From Culex pipiens pallens (lineage: Eukaryota; Arthropoda; Insecta; Diptera; Culicidae), in assembly GCF_016801865.2 (NCBI RefSeq), contig NC_068938.1:11758160-11822159 (forward strand): a DNA stretch of 64,000 nt, written 5' to 3'. Of the stretch, positions 44,716 to 56,157 are shown piece by piece; position 1 is the first letter of the stretch; each line of letters begins with the position of its first letter. The position numbers and the translations under genes were made by a program. A model generated the notes under the pieces. That model was not told where the DNA came from. It saw nothing but the letters and a program-made list of their open reading frames with translations, and ran no database searches.

Positions 44716-46654
44716 CTGAAAAGTTAAAGAGAAAAAGATCGTGTTAGCTATCAATTTTAATCAAACGAGATAAACTTGATCGCCCTCGTCGAGGGCGCAG
44801 ATCGAGATCAACGGGCAGGAAAACCGCACCAAGAGCGATCACCTGACTGACCTCACGCTTCTTCTTCAAATGTCAGATTCGGTGGAAACCGCAGAACGCG
44901 CCGGGGATCGGTATGAAATTGTTGTTGATCCATTTCTTCCATTTCCTGGATGCTAACCACGTGGAGTGATTCGGCGAGTCAGGGTTGGTAATCTCACGTT
45001 ACAGCTTACCTCAAGAAGAGGTGGAGATTCTCAACCCTGATCGAGCAAGAATCGTGCACGAAACAAGTCGGGCGATAATTGTGCGCCGATCTGATGAAAT
45101 TACGCAGATCAAGCTCGAAATCGATGAAGTAATAACTGCTGCGGTGTGCGATCTTGAATTGAATTGAGCTACCTCTGCTACCGGAAATTGGTCGAATCAA
45201 GCTTAACGGAATGAGGTAGCGCCTCCCCGGGAAGGGCTTTGACCCTAGACTAGGGAAAAGCACTTCAACAAAAGTTAAACTTCCTAATTGGGGAAATGTC
45301 AACTTTGCGACTTTCTCGGAAATCCCACCAAAAAAAAAAACTTAATTAGAATCCTTGTCCGATCCAATCGCCCAAAAACTTTGCTGCGTAATTAACTTCG
45401 TCTATCTTCGCAATCCGACCTACTGTTTGGTTTGCTCAGCCCAGGTTTGTGAATAATTGAACAGATAGACGATAAGGGAAGAAAGAGCTTTCAAGAAGTG
45501 CGCAAATATTTGCCCTGGTTGCCTCTCAAAAGTTGTTCGCAAACAACATGACGAAGGAAAAGTGATACTCAAGCCCCGCTGCCAACCCCCTCTCAAATGG
45601 GAGACAAATTTGATGGGACTCGAGGGGAAACTTGTGTACCATTGCGGAGTTGTGTCGGTACAATTGTGTGTCGTACGAGGGACTTCAATGGGGGATCAAA
45701 TTGCAATGTCAGTTAGTAGCGTGGCAAGTTAGCAACAGTCGAAATGTTTTTTTTTTTTTGTGTAAAGTGAGATATGGGGCTTCAAAGGGGTGATCTTTTT
45801 TTATGTAATTTTCAGCGAAAAAAAGGGCAAACAAATCGCTTTGTTGGCATAGTTAAAGGTGTCGTTTACAGTTTTTAAGAACTTAATTTTCTCGGCTATG
45901 GCTGAACATTTTTTCCCAGATTTGTTCCATTCGGTCCAGTTTCAGATCCCAAAACTTTATATTGAAAATAATATAAAGAAAGTCCTCTTTCTTGTATCCA
46001 TTTAATTCAGGAGTGTCCAACCTTTTAACCCCTGCGGGCCAGATCTGGATAGTGGTGGGCCGGAAAAAAAAGCTTGATAAAAGTTGAGAAGAAAACAAAT
46101 TTATAAACCTGTGTTGCAAGTGAGATTCATACATCTTGATTTTAAGAAGAAATAAGTAGATAGCCTCAAAACATGTGTTAAACTGATTTAAAATTGAACT
46201 GTTTTAGGGGTTTTTTTTCTGAAAATAGGGTTTTTTCCTCAAGATTTATTTTCCCTAAAAAAGCACCCAGCTAGCAAAATCTAAACCTAGAAATATGTAC
46301 CCTCCCTGCAAAGGCTTATGAATAGTTCTCAGTTGAAAGGTCCTCCAAATCTCTGAATTGCAAATGTCACATCCTGGAGCAGAGCAGTTAAATTCTAATA
46401 AAAACACAATTGAATTGAAAAATTGAACTGTTTAAATTTAAATTGATACTGTTTATTCGAATAGAATTGAATACCTTAATATCTTTAACTTAAAAATAAA
46501 ACAATTTTCGTTGGTCGTTGCAATTTTATGAAGATTAGTTTAACATGTTACTGTGCAATCATTAAATTTATTGAAACAAATTTGGATAAACATTTTAAAT
46601 AAATACATTTAAAAATATTAATACATTCAAAAAAAATAAACTTTGTAGGAATAT
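44716..46654. other. Non-coding flank upstream of the CadN exon
   Basis: Probably the intron before the first coding exon. It contains an imperfect palindrome at 44979-45040 (TCAGGGTTGG...CAACCCTGA) and, at 46009-46064, a single hAT-like end (CAGGAGTGTCCAACC...GCGGGCCAGATC) without a partner. No gene. Confidence 0.5.
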
Positions 46655-46865
46655 ATGAGCAATTCTCTACTAAATCGGCCGATTTCCACCATTTTTTTAT
46701 TTTTTGTATTTTTTGATTTGACTCAAACTTTGTAAGAGCCTTCCCTATGACCAAAGAAGCCATTATGTGTCATTGGTTCACCCATACAAATATCCATAAA
46801 ATTTTGGCAGCTATTCATACAAAAATGGTACGTAAATATTCGAAAATCAGTGACTTTTGATGGAA
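46655..46865 (+). repeat. Diverged dispersed repeat 'D', copy 2
   Basis: Contains ATTGGTTCACCCATACAA and a second CATACAAAAATGGTA word in the order seen at 3440-3560 and 60815-60940. Confidence 0.5.
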
Positions 46866-47506
46866 TTTGATATGTTATGTTATGATATGTTTTGATATGT
46901 TTTAGAGGACAAAATCGCCAACTTTTAAGTCACATAGATTTTTATGTTTTTATTTTAAATAAACATCACACATTTTTTTTGATAAGGTGCACCGTTTTCA
47001 AAATATAGCCACTTAAAATTATATTTCAGCTGAAAAATTCCTGTTTTTCGATTTTTTAAAACAGTGTCTGTGACTGTCCATTCCAGAAAAAAATATTTTC
47101 TAAAAGTTCAGAAAATTTCCCATGAAATTGCCTAAAAGACATTGAAGATTAGATCTCTGCTCGCTGAAATACAGCGAATAAAAGAAAAAAGATACATTAA
47201 AATTTAAGTTGTTGAAGTCTTATTCAAACATTCCCACATTTTCTAAAGCCAATATCTCAGCAACTAATGGTTCAAGTTTCTGGATTTAAAATTTTTCTAA
47301 ATATTTTTTTCGAAAATATCATAAAATTTCACAAATTTTTCATTGGTCGAATTAATTACATTGAATATATTGAATAGTTTTCAATTCTTTATCCATCAAA
47401 ATTGTTTAAATTTTTGAAATAAATGAAAATCAGACATTTTTGCTTCCTGATTTTGAGACATTTTTTATTTTGATTCAATTTTTTTGAATTTTTTTTTATT
47501 CAATAT
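46866..47506. other. AT-rich non-coding stretch
   Basis: Contains a short ATGTTATGATATGTTT repeat near 46870-46905. No gene. Confidence 0.45.
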
Positions 47507-48851
47507 GGGTAATTCTCTACCAACTCACACGAAATCGGGAAAAGTTGCCCCGACCCCTCTTCGATTTGCGTGAAACTTTGTCCTAAGGGGTAATTTTTGT
47601 CCCTGATCACGAATCCGAGGTCCGTTTTTTGATATCTCGTGACGGAGGGGCGGTACGACCCCTTTCAATAATTCAATAATAGTGTATTTCAATAATTTGC
47701 AGCCTGAAACGGTGATGAGATAGAAATTTGGTGTCAAAGGGACTTTTATGTAAAATTAGACGCCCGTTTTGACGGCGTACTCGGAAATCCGAAAAAGCGT
47801 ATTTTTCATCGAAAAAAACACTTAAAAAAATTTAAAAACTCTGCCATTTTCCGTTACTCGACTGTAAATATTTTTGGAACATGTCATTTGATGGGAAATT
47901 AAATATACTTTTCGAATCTACATTGACTCAGAAGAGTAATTTTTTCATTTAGAACAATATTTTTCATTTTAAAATTTCGTGTTTTTTCTAACTTTGCAGG
48001 GTTATTTTTTTGAGTGTAACAATGTTCTACAAAGTTGTAGAGCAGACAATTACAAAAATTTTGATATGTAAACATAAGGGGTTTTCTAATAAACATCACG
48101 AGTTATCGCGATTTTACGAAAAAAAAGTTTTGAAAAAGTTACTTTTTGCGTTTCTCTTTTTTCGTCGTCCGCGTCTGTCGCGGGTGGCGATGAACGGCCA
48201 TGATCGACGACGACCAACTTTTTCAAAACTTTTTTTTCCTAAAATCGTGATAACTCGTAATGTTTATTAGCAAACCCCTTATGTCCTATATATCAAAATT
48301 TTTGTAATTGCCTGCTCTACAACTTTGTAGAACATTGTTACACTCTAAAAAATTACCCTGCAAAGTTAGAAAAAACACGAAATTTTAAAATGAAAAATTT
48401 TGTTCTAATTGAAAAAATGACCCTTCTGGGTCAATGTAGATTCGAAAAGTACATTAAATTTCCCATAAAATGACATGTTCTAAATTTTTTTACAGTCGAG
48501 TAACGGAAAATGGGAGAATTTTTAAAACTTTTTTATTGTTTTTTTCGATGAAAAATACGTTTTTTTCGGAATTCTGAGTACGCCATCAAATCGGGCGTCT
48601 AATTTTACATAAAAGTCCCTTTGACACCAAATTTCTATCTCATCACCGTTTCAGGCTGCAAATTATTGAAAAACACCTCTTTTTTCGCATGTTCAAAATT
48701 GGAAGGGGTCGTACCGCCACTCCGTCACGAGATATCAAAAAACGGACCTCGGATTCGTGATCAGGGACAAAAGTTACCCATTAGGACAAAGTTTCACGCA
48801 AATCGAAGAGGGGTCGGGGCAACTGCTGTGTGAGTTGGCGGAGAATTACCC
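47507..48851. mobile_element. 1.35-kb near-complete palindromic foldback element
   Basis: The ends GGGTAATTCTC (47507-47517) and GAGAATTACCC (48841-48851) begin two ~640-bp arms that are complementary along their length with indels. They meet at a GC-richer spacer around 48150-48225 (CGTCGTCCGCGTCTGTCGCG...). The flanks CAATAT and AAATAT may be a decayed target duplication. No transposase; small open frames are arm copies of each other. Confidence 0.85.
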
Positions 48852-49505
48852 AAATATAAATTTCTTAAAAAATATTAACTTCTTCAATTACAAGTAAACA
48901 AAGAAAACCCTAAACAAAAATATTAAAAATATAAAAATTAGCATTGCAAGGAATAATTTATACATTTTTACGAAAAAAGTGTTCTTAAATGCATTTTACA
49001 ATAGTTAAATACATAGGAATTTCACAAAAATTGTCAATATTTTAAAACAATCCCAAGCTCGCTAAATATGATTTCAAACAAGGTAGGTGAATTAAAAATT
49101 ATTTGAAATTGATTTGATTTCTACTTCAAACAATATTTTTTTAGTTTTTATTAAAAAAAAAACACTTTATTTTGTCCCTGGGGGGGACAGAATATTTTTA
49201 TGTACCAATGAAAAAGACATCACTAAAATTATTATGCATTAGGTAGGGTATATTTATTTCCATATTATTTTACTAAAAAAAAACTTATAGTTTAAAAGCT
49301 AGCTCAGATCAAATTGTTCAGATCTATCAATCCCACCAACCTCATCCCTCTCAAAATTACATCCATCCATTCACTTCTTTGTTGTAACCAACATGGTGCA
49401 TCATCCACAAACCACAGGAATCAAATCAACAACTCCAGAGTGAGCATACTCCGGTCGTCCGTTGACAAGCTTTGTGGTTCGTTCTCGACAAAGTCATTCT
49501 GCCCT
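48852..49505. repeat. Non-coding; contains dispersed repeat 'R' fragment
   Basis: About 48940-49110 resembles 60530-60590 (GGAATTTCACAAAAATTSTMAATATTTT...TAATATGATTT) and the AAATGCATTTTAC word of the R family. The rest is AT-rich with no gene. Confidence 0.5.
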
Positions 49506-49903
49506 TTAACCCGTATAGGCCTGGGTGAAATTGGAATCACTAAAATGGCCATAACTCAGCGAAAACTCAACCAATTTACATACTTCTTTATTAGTTGGAC
49601 TCGTTAGAATGTCTATTTTCCGAAAATGACCCGCAGAACCCGGAAATGTTCCGGTGGCCGGAGATATTCCGGTGGGTCACTGGGTCAAACAGGGTCAAAA
49701 ATGGCCATTTTTGGGTCCCGCACTATTTTGTTGATAGAAATCTTGGAAAAAACACATTTTTTCATGTTACGATCTTTGTTCTGCCAACAGACAATACTGA
49801 CCAATGATTTTGCACCACCGGGGATGTTCCGGATTGAGCGGGCAGGTTCCCTACCCCGGGGGAACCGGTCAAGGGACGGTCAGAAATAAAACTATTTCTA
49901 TCA

Positions 49904-51690
49904 TGGCAATATGGGTGTCAAAGTTCATCATTTTCAAAATCAAGCTCATCTTTGATCCCCAAAACCACTTTTGGACCGATCTGGCCACTTTGGGACCGGT
50001 TCCCGGTACTCCAGTGAAATCCGGAATAAGGCAAATTACGGGAATATTTCTGAACAATTTTTGACTGGGCAATATGGGAGTCAAAGTTCATCATTTTCAA
50101 AACAAAGCTCATCCATGATCCCCAGAACCACTTTTGGATCGATCTGGCCACTTTGGGACCGGTTCCCGGTACTCCGGTGGAACCCTGAATATGGCAAATT
50201 ACGGGATTATTTCTGTATAATTTTTGACTGGGCAATATGGGTGTCAAAGTTCATCATTTTCAAAACAAAGCTCATCCATGATCACCAAAACCACTTTTGG
50301 ACCGATCTGGCCACTTCGGGACCGGTTCCCGGTACTCCGGTGGAACTCGGAATATGGCAAATTACGGGATTATTTCTGTATCATTTTTGGCATGGCAATA
50401 TGGATGTCAAAGTTCATCATTTTCAAAATCAGGCTCATCTATGATCCCCAAAACCACTTTTGGACCGATCTGGCCACTTTGGGACCGGTTCCCGGTACTC
50501 CAGTGAAATCCGGAATATGGCAAATTACGGGATTATTTCTGAACAATTTTTGACTGGGCAATATGGGTGTCAAAGTTCATCATTTTCAAAATTTAGCTCA
50601 TCCATGATCCCCAGAACCACTTTTGGATCGATCTGGCCACTTTGGGACCGGTTCCCGGTACTCCGGTGGAACTCGGAATATGGCAAATTACGGGATTATT
50701 CCTGAATAATTTTTGACAGGGATATATGGATGTCAATGTTCATCATTTTCAAAATCAAGCTCATTTATGATCCCCAAAACCACTTTTGGACCGATCTGGC
50801 CACTTTGGGACCGGTTCCCGGTACTCCGGTGGAACTCGGAATATGGCAAATTACGGGATTATTCCTGAATAATTTTTGACAGGGCAATATGGATGTCAAT
50901 GTTCATCATTTTCAAAATCAAGCTCATTTATGATCCCCAAAACCACTTTTGGACCGATCTGGCCACTTTGGGACCGGTTCCCGGTACTCCGGTGGAACTC
51001 GGAATATGGCAAATTACGGGATTATTCCTGAATAATTTTTGACAGGGCAATATGGATGTCAATGTTCATCATTTTCAAAATCAAGCTCATTTATGATCCC
51101 CAAAACCACTTTTTGACCGATCTGGCCACTTTGGGACCGGTTCCCGGTACTCCGGTGGAACTCGGAATATGGCAAATTACGGGATTATTCCTGAATAATT
51201 TTTGACAGGGCAATATGGATGTCAAAGTTGATAATTTTCAAAACCAAGCTCATACATAATTTCCAAAACCACTTTTGGATCGATCTGGCCACTTTGGGAC
51301 CGGTTCCCGGTACTCCGGTGGATCTCGGAATATGGCAAATTACGGGATTATTTCTGAATAATTTTTGACAGGGCAATATGGATGTCAAAGTTCATCATTT
51401 TCAAAATCAAGCTCATTTATGATCCCCAAAACCACTTTTGGACCGATCTGGCCACTTTGGGACCGGTTCCCGGTACTCCGGTGGAACTCGGAATATGGAA
51501 AATTACGGGATTATTCCTGAATAATTTTTGACAGGGCAATATGGATGTCAATGTTCATTATTTTCATAATTTAGCTCATCTATGATCCCCAAAACCACTT
51601 TTGGACCGATCTGGCCACTTTGAGGCCGGTTCCCGGTACTCCGGTGGAACCCGGAATATGGCAAATTAGGGGATTATTTCTGAATAATGA
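49904..51690 (+). repeat. Left-arm tandem array, 11 units of 163 bp
   Basis: The landmark TTGGACCGATCTGG (variants TTGGATCGAT, TTTGACCGAT) starts at 49971, 50134, 50297, 50460, 50623, 50786, 50949, 51112, 51275, 51438 and 51601: ten successive intervals of exactly 163 bp. Each unit also has GACCGGTTCCCGGTACTCC and CAAATTACGGGATTATT. Confidence 0.95.
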
Positions 51691-54170
51691 TGAACTTTGA
51701 CATCCATATTGCCATGCCATAAATTATACAGAAAAAATCCCGTAATTTGCCTTATTCCGGGTTCCACCGGAGTACCGGGAACCGGTCCCAAAGTGGCCAG
51801 ATCGGTCCAAAAGTGGTTTTGGGGATCATGGATGAGCTTGATTTTGAAAATGATGAACTTTGACATCCATATTGCCCAGACAAAAAATATTCAGAAATCA
51901 TCCCGTAATTTGCCATATTCCGGATTTCACTGGATGGAGTACCGGGAACCGGTCCCAAAGTGGCCAGATCGGTCTAAAAGTGGTTTTGGTGATCATGGAT
52001 GAGCTTTGTTTTGAAAATGATGAACTTTGACATCCATATTGCCCAGTCAAAAATTGTTCAGAAATAATCCCATAATTTGCCTTGTTCCGGGTTCCACCGG
52101 AGTACCGGGAACCGGTCCCAAAGTGGCCAGATCGGTCCAAAAGTGGTTTTGGGGATCATAGATGAGCTTGATTTCGAAAATGATGTACTTTGACATCCAT
52201 ATTGCCCTGTCAAAAATTATTCAGAAATAATCCCGTAATTTGCCATATTCCGAGATCCACCGGAGTACCGGGAACCGGTCCCAATGTGGCCAGATCGGTC
52301 AAAAAGTGGTTTTGGGGATCATAAATGAGCTTTGTTTTGAAAATGATGAACTTTGACATCCATATTGCCCTGTCAAAAATTATTCAGAAATAATCCCGTA
52401 ATTTGCCATATTCCGAGTTCCACTGGAGTACCGGGAACCGGACCCAAAGTGGCCAGATCGGTCCAAAAGTGGTTTTGGGGATCATAGATGAGCTAAATTA
52501 TGAAAATGATGAACATTGACATCCATATTGCCCTGACAAAAATTATTCAGGAATAATCCCGTAATTTGCCATATTCCGAGTTCCACCGGAGTACCGGGAA
52601 CCGGTCCCAATGTGGCCAGATCGGTCCAAAAGTGGTTTTGGGGATCATAAATGAGCTTGATTTTGAAAATGATGAACATTGACATCCATATTGCCCTGTC
52701 AAAAATTATTCAGGAATAATCCCGTAATTTGCCATATTCCGAGTTCCACCGGAGTACCGGGAACCGGTCCCAAAGTGGCCAGATCGTTTCAAAAGTGGTT
52801 TTGGGGATCATAAATGAGCTTGATTTTGAAAATGATGAACTTTGACATCCATATTGCCCTGTCAAAAATTATTCAGGAATAATCCCGTAATTTGCCATAT
52901 TCCGGATTTCACTGGAGTACCGGGAACCGGTCCCAAAGTGGCCAGATCGGTCCAAAAATGGTTTTGGGGATCATAAATGAGCTTGATTTTGAAAATGATG
53001 AACTTTGACATCCATATTGCCCTGTCAAAAATTATTCAGAAATAATCCCGTAATTTGCCATATTCCGGATTTCACTGGGTACCGGGAACCGGTCCCAAAG
53101 TGGCCAGATCGGTCTAAAAGTGGTTTTGGGGATCATAAATGAGCTTTGTTTTGAAAATGATGAACTTTGGCTTCCATATTGCCCTGTCAAAAATTATTCA
53201 GGAATAATCCCGTAATTTGCCATATTTCGGGTTCCACCGGAGTACCGGGAACCGGTCCCAAAGTGGCCAGATCGGTCCAAAAGTGGTTTTGGGGATCATA
53301 AATGAGCTAAATTATGAAAATGATGAACATTGACATCCATATTGCCCTGTCAAAAATTATTCAGGAATAATCCCGTAATTTTCCATAATCCGGGTTCCAC
53401 CGGAGTACCGGGAACCGGTCCCAAAGTGGCCAGATCGATCCAAAAGTGGTTCTGGGGATCATGGACGAGCTAAATTTTGAAAATGATGAACTTTGACACC
53501 CATATTGCCCAGTCAAAAATTGTTCAGAAATAATCCCGTAATTTGCCATATTCCGGATTTCACTGGAGTACCGGGAACCGGTCCCAAAGTGGCCAGATCG
53601 ATCCAAAAGTGGTTTTGGGGATCATAGATGAGCTTGATTTTGAAAATAATGAACTTTGACATCCATATTGCCATGCTAAAAATTATACAGAAATAATCCC
53701 GTAATTTGCCATATTCCGAGTTCCACCGGAGTACCGGGAACCGGTCACGAAGTGGCCAGATCGGTCCAAAAGTGGTTTTGGTGATCATGGATGAGCTTTG
53801 TTTTGAAAATGATGAACTTTGACACCCATATTGCCCAGTCAAAAATTATACAGAAATAATCCCCTAATTTGCCATATTCCGGGTTCCACCGGAGTACCGG
53901 GAACCGGTCCCAAAGTGGCCAGATCGATCCAAAAGTGGTTCTGGGGATCATTGATGAGCTTTGTTTTGAAAATGATGAACTTTGACTCCCATATTGCCCA
54001 GTCAAAAATTGTTCAGAAATATTCCCGTAATTTGCCTTATTCCGGATTTCACTGGAGTACCGGGAACCGGTCCCAAAGTGGCCAGATCGGTCCAAAAGTG
54101 GTTTTGGGGATCAAAGATGAGCTTGATTTTGAAAATGATGAACTTTGACACCCATATTGCCATGATAGAA
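51691..54170 (-). repeat. Right-arm tandem array, about 15 inverted 163-bp units
   Basis: The complementary landmark runs from 51801 to 54085, 2284 bp or 14 intervals of about 163 bp. Small indels occur, such as a 4-bp duplication near 51934 (GGATGG) and a loss near 53078. The arm has more units than the left one. Confidence 0.92.
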
Positions 54171-54563
54171 ATAGTTTTATTTCTGACCGTCCCTTGACCG
54201 GTTCCCCCGGGGTAGGGAACCTGCCCGTTCAATCCGGAACATCCCCGGAGGTGCAAAATCATTGGTCAGTATTGTCTGTTGGTAGAACAAAGATCGTAAC
54301 ATGAAAAAAATGTGTTTTTTTTCCAAGATTTCTATCAACAAAATAGTGCGGGACCCAAAAATGGCCATTTTTGACCCTGTTTGACCCAGTGACCCACCGG
54401 AATATCTCCGGCCACCGGAACATTTCCGGGTTCTGCGGGTCATTTTCGGAAAATAGACATTCTAACGAGTCCAACTAATAAAGAAGTATGCAAATTGGTT
54501 GAGTTTTCGCTGAGTTATGGCCATTTTAGTGATTCCAATTTCACCCAGGCCTATACGGGTTAA

Positions 54564-54996
54564 CGAGGGACTCCATTCCCATTTGTCGTCAGTACCTTCT
54601 TCTTTGTGGCTTTTCCGCTTCAGATGTATCGTTTCTTTCTTTCTTCCTGGAAAACCACAGTTTCAATTCAAGGTTACGCCACAAAGAGTTTTACACTCTG
54701 GTAGTACTACTATTCATGAGAAGGCGGTAATGGTCTCGTAGTGTTTAGTGTCAAAACGAGGTGTAAAAGCCAATCGATAAGATCGGTCCCGTACACAAAT
54801 GATGTGTTGGTTGGGCTGGACGACCAAGCAAGTCGTGCCAGAGAATCGTTTTTTGAGGCAGCACGTTCTTCATAACAATCATCATACGTCGTTTTGGGAG
54901 TTGATTACACCCAAAACAGAATTTTATGACAATTAATGTTAACAAAAGAGAGACGAAAATGAGTGGTAGAAGATGCTTGCTTGCCAACTGTTGTTG
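54564..54996. other. Non-coding stretch
   Basis: Nothing identified. Confidence 0.5.
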
Positions 54997-55179
54997 CACG
55001 GAGAGAAATTAGTTCCCAAAATTGTGAACAAGTGTTCATGAAATTGGGAAACACGAACAAAGTGTTCAAAATCCTTGGCATGTTTTGGAAAATAGAACCA
55101 TAAATTTTTAACACTTTGTTCGTGATTCCCAATTTCATGAACACTTGTTCACAATTTTGGGAACTTATTTTCCTTCGTG
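54997..55179. mobile_element. 183-bp MITE with ~70-bp inverted arms
   Basis: CACGGAGAGAAATTAGTTCC... at the left pairs with ...GGAACTTATTTTCCTTCGTG at the right. The arms match through AATTGTGAACAAGTGTTCAT and beyond, leaving a ~45-bp loop near 55065-55110. No coding; the target duplication is unclear. Confidence 0.85.
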
Positions 55180-56155
55180 TAGCAAGCATTAGTAGCGGTT
55201 TTTCTCGTTTATTTTTTTATAATTTTCAAGCATTTCGTTCACCTCTCTTATTTGGGTGTACATCTCTGATATCCCATCCAAATGGAATGAAGCCCAATTT
55301 CACACGCACTTTTTAAGGAGATCCTCACGAATTTTCGTGCCACATCGAAATTTACTCCACGTCTGAAATAACAGGATCCAAAGGCAATTTTCTGCCTGTC
55401 TCGAGAATTAATTGTTGTCAATCAATTAGACAAGTATTCCTGCGTGCTGGTCTCCGCAGGAGACGAATCTCATGGGGATCTTGATTTATAGTCTCCCTCT
55501 CTTCTTTGTTAGGAATGTGTCACGCCTTTTTAAGGCACCGAGTGATCGAGAAGAACCGTTTTCACACCTCTCTCGAGAGGTTCGTCGTCGCCACTGAGTT
55601 GGGTGGGCTCTCTTCAAACACTCATTAGCTATTCAGTGACAAAACAGAAAAAGGGGAGGGAGATGGAAACATAATCAATCAGCTTTAGCTCCAAATAAAG
55701 CTCGTGTGAGGAGAGGTGAGGGGGGAGGGTCATCCCCCTCGCCCGGGGCCTAGGCAGGAGGCAATAAAAAAGATTATAATGGGATGCTTTTGATCATTGG
55801 CCGCCGTAAGGCGGCGAGGAGGTCCCGCACGGAGTCGGGTAAAATTTCGTTTTCACACCTCTGAGTTGGTGAGACACCAAATTTGTAACCTGGGTGTCGT
55901 CTTCTCGGGGATTATATGGCTCCAGGGATGGGCTTTTTGTGTGGCGTTTGCGACTTTTCGGAGCCCCCTTTTACACTGTTGTGACAGGATGGATGGACGA
56001 TGAGTAAGCTGGAAACAAATTAGCTTCATCAGTTAAAGTCTAGCGTATTTTGAATTTCATCACTTTTTTAGATAAAGTTATCGATTCTAAATCAAATTTT
56101 CAAGCTTTTTTTTAACTCCAGATACCAGTAAGTCTACAAGAAAAATACACCATAT
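55180..56155. other. Non-coding stretch
   Basis: More balanced composition (several GA-rich words around 55640-55740); no gene recognised. Confidence 0.45.
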
Positions 56156-56157
56156 TC

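Larger units (their letters stand above)
49510..54559. mobile_element. 5.05-kb TTAA-flanked foldback element with 163-bp tandem arms
   Basis: The ends CCCGTATAGGCCTGGGTGAA and its complement are each flanked by TTAA (49506-49509 and 54560-54563), the target and CCC...GGG end style of piggyBac-type elements. A ~390-bp unique arm end is followed by tandem 163-bp units in both arms, in opposite orientation, meeting without a loop at about 51690. No transposase anywhere. It resembles in plan the foldback (FB) elements of flies, whose inverted arms also hold tandem units, but the TTAA ends differ. The family is an inference. Confidence 0.88.

Noticed and set aside
16278..49195. 16-bp word CCCTGGGGGGGACAGA near 16278 and 49180
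   Set aside because: Mostly a G run; flanks do not match, so likely chance or a very short relic.
49971..54095. CRISPR-like array
   Set aside because: Whole 163-bp units repeat without unique spacers, the arms are inverted, and the genome is eukaryotic.
49314..54474. Open frames such as 50224-50553 and 53819-54148
   Set aside because: They are reading frames of the 163-bp unit and recur in mirror image.
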